Positions 6,483-11,221 of a stretch of 11,221 nucleotides of DNA are shown in pieces. A program made the translations under genes and the position numbers. Every line of letters starts with the position of its first letter. Position 1 is the stretch's first letter. Origin of the DNA: UBA1479 sp963972065 (GTDB lineage Bacteria; Pseudomonadota; Alphaproteobacteria; Rhodospirillales; Casp-alpha2); the NCBI GenBank assembly GCA_963972065.1, contig CAXAVJ010000106.1, forward strand, positions 1 through 11,221, written 5' to 3'. A model generated the notes under the pieces. That model searched no databases. It worked only from the letters and a program-made list of their open reading frames with translations, and had not been told where the DNA came from.

Positions 6483-7673
6483 TTATTCGGCAACGACCGT
6501 AGTCCGCGCCGCCCGGACTTGGCGCGCGCCCCGCTTCTTCCACCAGATGACGGCACCGGTCATCGACAGGATGACGACGACAACCCCCATGACCGAAATC
6601 ACGATGCGGCCGGGCAGGCCGATGATATGCCCGGAATGAAGCGGAAACTGGATCTGCGTGAACACCTCACCGGCCGTTCCCCGACCAGGAATTCGCAACC
6701 CCAGAAGGCTGCCTATGCGGTTATCGATCACCGCATAGGCGGGGCCCAGCCCGGCGGCGGCTTGGTGCTGGGGACCGCCGAATTCGATCAGGTAAAGCCC
6801 GTAGCGGATGTAGTGGGAAAGGCGGCTGGGCGGCACCAGGCCCTGCCCGGCCGCTATCTCCGCCCCCCGCCGGACGGCGGCGGAAAACGGTAGAGCCCCC
6901 GTTTCGTCGGCAGGTTGAATGCCCCTGGTTTCGAAGGGCGTGCGGGCGACGGGCGAAAACAGTTCCACCACCGGGCGGAACACCTCGCGGTCCAGGTTCA
7001 ATTGTATGCCCGACAGCGCCAGCATGAACAGCAAACCCCACAGCCAGAGCCCGCCCGCGCGATGCAGATCGACATTGAGGCGGTAGGCGGTTCCCGACGG
7101 CCGCACCCGCCACGCCGGCCACCAGCGCGCAAGGGGCAACGTCCCCCGGGGAAGCGTCAGGGCAAACCCGAAGAAACAGTCGAACAACCAGATCAGCGCC
7201 ACGCCCCCCATGATCCACCGCCCCCATGGCCCTGGAATAAGCAGTGAATTGTGAAGCCGGTAGATCAGCGGCATCAGGTGCCGCCGGTCAAGATGCACCG
7301 CCCCCCACTTTCGAACACCAAGGACACTCCCCGTCACCGGGTCGGCGAACACCTGATCGTATTCCACATCGAACGGCTTTCCGGTTTCGGCATCAACCCG
7401 CGGCCTGATGAACAGGCTCGCCGCGAAACCGTCACCGACCCTGACCGGCGCCGAGCGCACCCTGACCCGTGCATCCCATGCCTCGACCCGCGCCACCAAA
7501 TCCCCGACCGGCAACGGCGCCCCCCTGCTGTCGATCCGGAACAGGTCAGGGTTCAGGCGGGAATCAAGTTCGGTTTGAAACGCGATCAGGCTGCCGGTTA
7601 ACCCGGCGACAATCAGAAACCCCGCGATAGACAGTCCCGCCCAGCGGTGCAGGACAACCAGAACACGGCGCAC
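6483..7673 (-). CDS. PepSY-associated transmembrane protein of the siderophore-uptake type
   Basis: Inner-membrane protein of 396 aa in the PepSY-TM (PiuB-like) family, often found beside TonB-dependent siderophore receptors and thought to help iron release or reduction. Four transmembrane helices are visible, at about residues 12-34, 153-175, 206-226 and 355-377, with two large outside loops. Histidines at or near the helix ends are conserved family features and could bind haem or metal: His9 in LHRWAGL, His141 in LHNSLL, His204 in DLHRAGGLW, and His346/His349 in PLHSGHIIG. The gene starts with GTG only 6 bases after the stop of the receptor gene, so the two are almost certainly one transcript and probably coupled in translation. 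The exact biochemical role of the family is not settled. Confidence 0.85.
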   Translation of the reverse strand: MRRVLVVLHRWAGLSIAGFLIVAGLTGSLIAFQTELDSRLNPDLFRIDSRGAPLPVGDLVARVEAWDARVRVRSAPVRVGDGFAASLFIRPRVDAETGKPFDVEYDQVFADPVTGSVLGVRKWGAVHLDRRHLMPLIYRLHNSLLIPGPWGRWIMGGVALIWLFDCFFGFALTLPRGTLPLARWWPAWRVRPSGTAYRLNVDLHRAGGLWLWGLLFMLALSGIQLNLDREVFRPVVELFSPVARTPFETRGIQPADETGALPFSAAVRRGAEIAAGQGLVPPSRLSHYIRYGLYLIEFGGPQHQAAAGLGPAYAVIDNRIGSLLGLRIPGRGTAGEVFTQIQFPLHSGHIIGLPGRIVISVMGVVVVILSMTGAVIWWKKRGARQVRAARTTVVAE

Positions 7674-7679
7674 CGTGGC

Positions 7680-10187
7680 CTACCACTGCGCCTTCAGGCT
7701 CGCGAGAACCGTCCGGCGAAAGCCGTAAAAGCACTGCGACGTGGAGGCGCAGGACGAAATATACTCCTTATCCAGCAGGTTCTTAGCGTTGACCTCGAAG
7801 GTGAAGGCTGTGTCCTTCAACTGATAACGCATCGCCGCGTCCAGCACCGCAAACTCCGGCACCCGGAACGAACTGTTGGAATCCCCGAACGTCGCCCCCG
7901 TGTAACGCACGCCAAGGCTCAGCCCCAGGCCCTCCAGTGGGCCGTTGCGGAACGTATAGTCGCCCCAGAGTGACGCCAGATGTTTCGGCGTCTGGCGCGG
8001 CGTGCTGCCCACGTCGGTGCCGTTGCTTTCGGTGATTTCGACACGCTGGTAAGTATAGGCGCCGATCAGGCTCAACTCGTCCGTAACCCCTGCCCGGGCT
8101 TCGAACTCAAGACCGCGGGAACGGACTTCGCCAGTCTGAACGCTGAAGTTGTTGTCACTGGGGTCCGTGGTCGTGACGTTCTGGCGGGTCAGTTCGAACG
8201 CGGCCAGACTGAACAGCATGTTCCGGTTGGGCGGCTGGTATTTCAGCCCCACTTCATACTGGGTTCCAGTCGTCGGCACGAAGGCGTTGCCGGACTTGTC
8301 GGTGCCGATCTGCGGTTCGAACGATTCCGCATAGCTGGCGTAGGGCGCGACCCCACTATCGAACAGATAGGTCAGCCCCGCCTGTCCGGTGAATGCCGTA
8401 TCTTTCTGAATCTCCGTACTGTTGGCGTCCCGGTCGATCGTTTCGGAGCGCGCGATGTCATAACGGCCACCCAAGGTCACGACGACCCGATCGAACAGTT
8501 TGGTCTGGTCCTGGAAATAGAACCCGGACTGGGTCAAATGCTGGTCCGAACTGTTGATAAAGGCGTTCGAATCCTCGGTCGGGATGTTGAGCGCCTGACC
8601 ATAGATCGGATTGAAGATGTCGATGGTCGGCGCCACGTTGATAAGAATCACGCTGTCGTAATTGAGGTTCTTATGGTCGAACCCGGCGATGACGGTATTA
8701 CGCGCCCCTGCCAGATCGAACGACTTTTCGACCTGAGTGTCGAGGAGAAGGGATTGCAGATAAGCGCGGTCCTTTCGGATTCGGCGGTTGACCGTGGTCG
8801 CCGTCGCCATACCACTGGTATAGACCGTATCGAACCGCGTATCGGCATAGCCGTAGCGCATGTTGCCGCGGAACGTAGTCGTGTCGTCGAACCGGTGTTC
8901 GAGCAGAACCCCCGCCGTCCCAGCAACGTTTTCATAGCTGTCGAAATCCGGTTCGCCCAGGAAGCGGCTGGCCGGAAGTTCACCGTTGTCATTGCCAAGC
9001 ACCGTGCCCGAAGCCGGCAGGAACTGCAGCAGGCTACCCGAGTCGTCGTTCTGAAAGTGGCCGAGCAAGGTAAGGCTGGTCTGATCGGTAAGCCGCACGC
9101 TCACCGCCGGCGCGACATAGGTCCGGTTGTCGTCGACGTAATCGATCTGCGTGTCGCCCTCGCGGTGAAGGCCGGTCAACCGGACCGACACCTTGCCGCT
9201 GCCAAGAACCGGCCCCCCGACGTCGAAACGCCCTTCGACCTGATCGAAACTACCGCCCAGAAGCTGTGCTTCGGAAAAAAACGTTTCCGGCGGCCGTTTG
9301 GTCACCACGTTGACCAGGCCGCCGGGGGCGTTCTGGCCGAACAGGGTGGAAGCCGGCCCGCGCAACACCTCGATGCGTTCCAAGCCGTAGGTGTCCGGTT
9401 CCAGGGCCGTGAAGCCTTGGCTTTGGATGTTCAACCCATCACGGTAGAGCGCCTTGTCCGACCCGAAACCACGGTAGATGATTTCCGTGGATCGATTGTC
9501 GACGCCCAGGGTTTCCGGAACCAGACCCGGCGTGTAGCGCAGGGCTTCGCGGATATTATTCACCTTCTGGGCCTCGACCTGATCGGCGGTGACGACGGAA
9601 ACAGACCGCGGCACCTCGACGATCGGCGTGTCGGTCTTGGTGCCCGTGGCACTGCGAGTGGCGACATAGCCGGTCACGGGGCCCCAGGCACTTTCGCCTT
9701 GGCCTTCGACCGCGATGGTGCCGAGCGTTACCCGTTCGCTCCCGGCGGCGGGCTTGCTCAGCACCACCGTCTTGGCATCCGTGAAGCGGAAGGTCACGCC
9801 CGTGCCCTGCAGCATTCGGGTCAGGGCCGCTTCGGGCGTCAGGTCGCCGGTCACGGCGCGACTGGTGACGCCGCTGAGGTCCGCATGATCGCCGGAGACC
9901 TGCAATCCCGCCTGGCGTCCGAAGGCCGTCAAGGCGGCGGCCAGCGGTTGGGCCGGAATGTCAAAGGCCGCGATCTCGCCGACCGCCACTTCAGTCGCCT
10001 GGGACGGCGTTACAGCAAGGATGGTGGATGCGGCGTCGGCAGCAAGAACAGCCCCCGGCAGGAGCACCACGGCCAGTAGGCCGGCGGCGGTCCCGGCCCC
10101 CAAGGCCCGGCCCGTTCGCATCATGCGCCCATGGTTATGGCCTTCGCCGGCATGCGGCTTCCCGCTCACTTCCCAAAAACCCCTCAT
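7680..10187 (-). CDS. TonB-dependent siderophore receptor with N-terminal STN signalling domain
   Basis: Outer-membrane gated channel of 835 aa for ferric siderophores. In order: a long signal peptide with hydrophobic core about residues 33-48 and cleavage near LAA at 48-50; an STN domain at 72-144 (FDIPAQPLAAALTAFGRQAG onwards), which passes the signal to FecR-type regulators; a likely TonB box near 154-160 (TLGTIAV); a plug at about 185-298 including RIEVLRGPASTLFGQNAPGG; and a 22-strand barrel ending in the aromatic Trp835. The last segment has a Cys pair (SSCASTSQCFYGFRR) like FhuA/FoxA-type hydroxamate receptors, so a ferric hydroxamate is a reasonable but unproven substrate. The start at 10187 is supported by AGAGGG (10194-10199 on the other strand) 6 bases ahead; a later ATG at 10124 would also leave a usable signal peptide. 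A Fur-like site lies just upstream. Confidence 0.93.
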   Translation of the reverse strand: MRGFWEVSGKPHAGEGHNHGRMMRTGRALGAGTAAGLLAVVLLPGAVLAADAASTILAVTPSQATEVAVGEIAAFDIPAQPLAAALTAFGRQAGLQVSGDHADLSGVTSRAVTGDLTPEAALTRMLQGTGVTFRFTDAKTVVLSKPAAGSERVTLGTIAVEGQGESAWGPVTGYVATRSATGTKTDTPIVEVPRSVSVVTADQVEAQKVNNIREALRYTPGLVPETLGVDNRSTEIIYRGFGSDKALYRDGLNIQSQGFTALEPDTYGLERIEVLRGPASTLFGQNAPGGLVNVVTKRPPETFFSEAQLLGGSFDQVEGRFDVGGPVLGSGKVSVRLTGLHREGDTQIDYVDDNRTYVAPAVSVRLTDQTSLTLLGHFQNDDSGSLLQFLPASGTVLGNDNGELPASRFLGEPDFDSYENVAGTAGVLLEHRFDDTTTFRGNMRYGYADTRFDTVYTSGMATATTVNRRIRKDRAYLQSLLLDTQVEKSFDLAGARNTVIAGFDHKNLNYDSVILINVAPTIDIFNPIYGQALNIPTEDSNAFINSSDQHLTQSGFYFQDQTKLFDRVVVTLGGRYDIARSETIDRDANSTEIQKDTAFTGQAGLTYLFDSGVAPYASYAESFEPQIGTDKSGNAFVPTTGTQYEVGLKYQPPNRNMLFSLAAFELTRQNVTTTDPSDNNFSVQTGEVRSRGLEFEARAGVTDELSLIGAYTYQRVEITESNGTDVGSTPRQTPKHLASLWGDYTFRNGPLEGLGLSLGVRYTGATFGDSNSSFRVPEFAVLDAAMRYQLKDTAFTFEVNAKNLLDKEYISSCASTSQCFYGFRRTVLASLKAQW

Positions 10188-10222
10188 TTTCGTCCCTCTT
10201 AATTCGGCAATACATATTATTT

Positions 10223-10245
10223 ATGAGAATAATTCCTATTCTCAT
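10223..10245. promoter_or_regulatory. Putative Fur box before the siderophore receptor
   Basis: ATGAGAATA (10223-10231) and TATTCTCAT (10237-10245) are a perfect 9-bp inverted repeat with a 5-base spacer. The inner 19 bases (10225-10243) match the classical Fur consensus (GATAATGATAATCATTATC) at 12 of 19 positions by eye. It stands 36 bases ahead of the receptor start, in the only AT-rich part of the gene-free stretch 10188-10343, and likely overlaps the promoter. Iron-replete repression of the receptor and PepSY genes is the natural reading. Another iron regulator of alphaproteobacteria (RirA or Irr) is possible but the fit is poorer. Confidence 0.68.
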
Positions 10246-10297
10246 TCTATTAGAGTGACGAACCCAGAGTTGCGATTTCTCGGGAAATTTCAACAGC

Positions 10298-10319
10298 GGG
10301 CGAAAATTCTTTTCCGCCC
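10298..10319 (-). terminator. Possible hairpin terminator after fecR
   Basis: Read on the minus strand, GGGCG, a one-base bulge, then AAAA pairs with TTTT and CGCCC around a three-base loop (10298-10319). It starts 24 bases after the fecR stop. No T run follows directly, so this is not a classical intrinsic terminator. It may separate fecR transcription from the Fur-controlled receptor promoter downstream. Confidence 0.3.
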
Positions 10320-10343
10320 CCTTTACGGCTTTCGCCAGACCGC

Positions 10344-11078
10344 TCAGAACGCGGTGACCGTGATGACGAAAGGCCCCGCCCGGCGCACGACGCCCCCGAA
10401 CGGCCCCGCCAGGGCGCCAAGGGCGCGCGCCGGGTCCGACAGATCGAACACGCCGGTGACACGGCGGTCTTCAAGCCCGGCCATGGCCACGACGACCGCC
10501 CCTGGATAATAACGGCGGATCACGTCGACCACATCGGCGAAGGCGCGGTCCTGCACGATCAGGTTGCCGCCCCGCCATGCGGCGATATCCCGCGCGTCGA
10601 CCCTGGCGCGGGCGACGGCACCGTCGCGCCGGTCGATGGCGATGCGGTCACCCGGGACAAGATCGACATCCCCCGCCCGCGCCCCGCCGACCCGCACGCT
10701 ACCGTGGGCGACGGCGACAGCCAGGCTGCGGTCCGTCAGGGCGACATCGAAGGCCGTGCCGGTCACGGTGACCGAATAACCCGCGGCATCGACGACGAAC
10801 GGCCGGCCTGCATCCTTGGCGACGCGGAACAGCGCCTGCCCCCGCAGCAAGGCCAGCTCCCGACGGCCCGCGGTGAAATTGGTTTTGACGGCGCTGTCGG
10901 CTGCCAGGTCGACTTCCGACCCGTCGGACAGCGCCACCGTCGTCGTCTCGCCCGCGCCAGTGACGTGATCGGCCGCCAGGAGCAGACGAACCTGGGGCGC
11001 CACGACAAACAGAGCGAGGCAGGCCGCCATCGCCAACCCCGCCATCGCCGACATTTCGTCGCTGAACGACCGAAACAT
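10344..11078 (-). CDS. fecR: FecR-type ECF sigma factor regulator, lacking its N-terminal cytoplasmic domain
   Basis: Inner-membrane signal relay that links the receptor's STN domain to an ECF sigma factor. Visible parts are a transmembrane helix at about residues 12-28, the FecR periplasmic domain at about 43-135 (GAGETTTVALSDGSEVDLAADS, VTVTGTAFDV at 103-112, VAHGSVRV at 123-130, LVPGDRIAID at 140-149), and a C-terminal STN-binding-like part at 168-242 ending in FVITVTAF. Normal FecR proteins are about 310-340 aa and begin with some 80-90 cytoplasmic residues before the helix, which hold the sigma factor. Here that part is missing: a TAG stands directly before the ATG, and the upstream DNA encodes a secretin on the other strand. 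The first 10 or so residues are therefore probably not FecR sequence. No sigma gene is present. As it stands the product would be unable to control a sigma factor in the usual way. Confidence 0.82.
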   Translation of the reverse strand: MFRSFSDEMSAMAGLAMAACLALFVVAPQVRLLLAADHVTGAGETTTVALSDGSEVDLAADSAVKTNFTAGRRELALLRGQALFRVAKDAGRPFVVDAAGYSVTVTGTAFDVALTDRSLAVAVAHGSVRVGGARAGDVDLVPGDRIAIDRRDGAVARARVDARDIAAWRGGNLIVQDRAFADVVDVIRRYYPGAVVVAMAGLEDRRVTGVFDLSDPARALGALAGPFGGVVRRAGPFVITVTAF

Positions 11079-11221
11079 CTATGTTCTGGGCAAATCGCCG
11101 GGGACAACGACGCTGACCATTCTGGATGCGGCGGGTGAGTTGATCACCAACGTCGATATCCGGGTGTCGCCGGATGTGTCCGAGTTCAAAGAACGTCTGC
11201 GGCAGATCCTGCCGCAGGAAA
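11026..11221 (+). CDS. cpaC: CpaC/RcpA-type pilus secretin fragment (both ends missing)
   Basis: The plus-strand frame starting at 11026 is open to the window edge and reads as the N-terminal periplasmic domain of a type II/IV pilus (Tad/Flp) secretin: IANPAIADISSLNDRNIYVL, then GKSPGTTTLTILDAAGE, then VDIRVSPDVSEFKERLRQIL. CpaC/RcpA is the outer-membrane pore of Tad pili. This part normally follows a signal peptide and some 60-90 residues, which are absent. Upstream the same DNA is fecR on the opposite strand, so the true start is missing and the left limit given is only where similarity appears to begin, within about 20 bases. The right end is cut by the window. The rest of a Tad pilus locus could lie beyond it. 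Recognised from motifs, without a search. Confidence 0.75.

Noticed and set aside
7980..10079. A 699-codon open frame on the plus strand opposite the siderophore receptor.
   Set aside because: It is an antisense shadow of a GC-rich gene. The receptor frame has clear domains, a ribosome site and a stop in the right place, and the plus-strand product has no recognisable motif.

Overview
The window is GC-rich, with tightly packed genes, frequent overlaps and GTG/TTG starts. Gene content fits an alphaproteobacterium, perhaps a Rhodospirillales-type organism; that placement is inferred from codon style and protein flavour, not from a search. No rRNA, tRNA, CRISPR array, transposase or integrase was seen. 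No stretch longer than about 160 bases lacks a gene.

Layout. (1) 1-1289, plus strand: the C-terminal half of a four-carbon acid sugar kinase (OtnK), cut by the window edge, overlaps by 4 bases a class II aldolase-type decarboxylase (OtnC). Together they convert a 3-oxo-tetronate to a triose phosphate. (2) 1414-1827: a small VOC/glyoxalase-fold protein behind a perfect TetR-type inverted repeat. (3) 1834-2643, minus strand: a crotonase-fold protein that lacks both classical hydratase glutamates. (4) 2749-5781, plus strand: a molybdate uptake cluster, made of a lone ModE-type DNA-binding domain followed by modA, modB and modC, with a ModE-box-like dyad just ahead of modA. (5) 5855-6475: a TehB-like SAM-dependent methyltransferase. 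(6) 6483-11078, minus strand: an iron-uptake block transcribed right to left, made of a FecR-type sigma regulator, a Fur-box-like operator, a TonB-dependent siderophore receptor with an N-terminal signalling (STN) domain, and a PepSY-type four-helix membrane protein. (7) From about 11026 to the right edge, plus strand: a fragment of a CpaC/RcpA-type pilus secretin.

How the parts work together. The mod genes form a complete ABC importer, probably repressed by ModE when molybdate is plentiful. The iron block resembles a cell-surface signalling system in which a loaded receptor signals through its STN domain to FecR, which controls an ECF sigma factor. No sigma gene is present here, because fecR lacks its 5' part and runs straight into the secretin fragment, which also lacks its 5' part. 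This head-to-head join of two truncated genes is the most unusual feature of the window. It is either a real rearrangement or a chimeric assembly. Apart from it, the window is a set of recognisable metabolic and metal-uptake genes, and I do not see strong evidence for an entirely new system.
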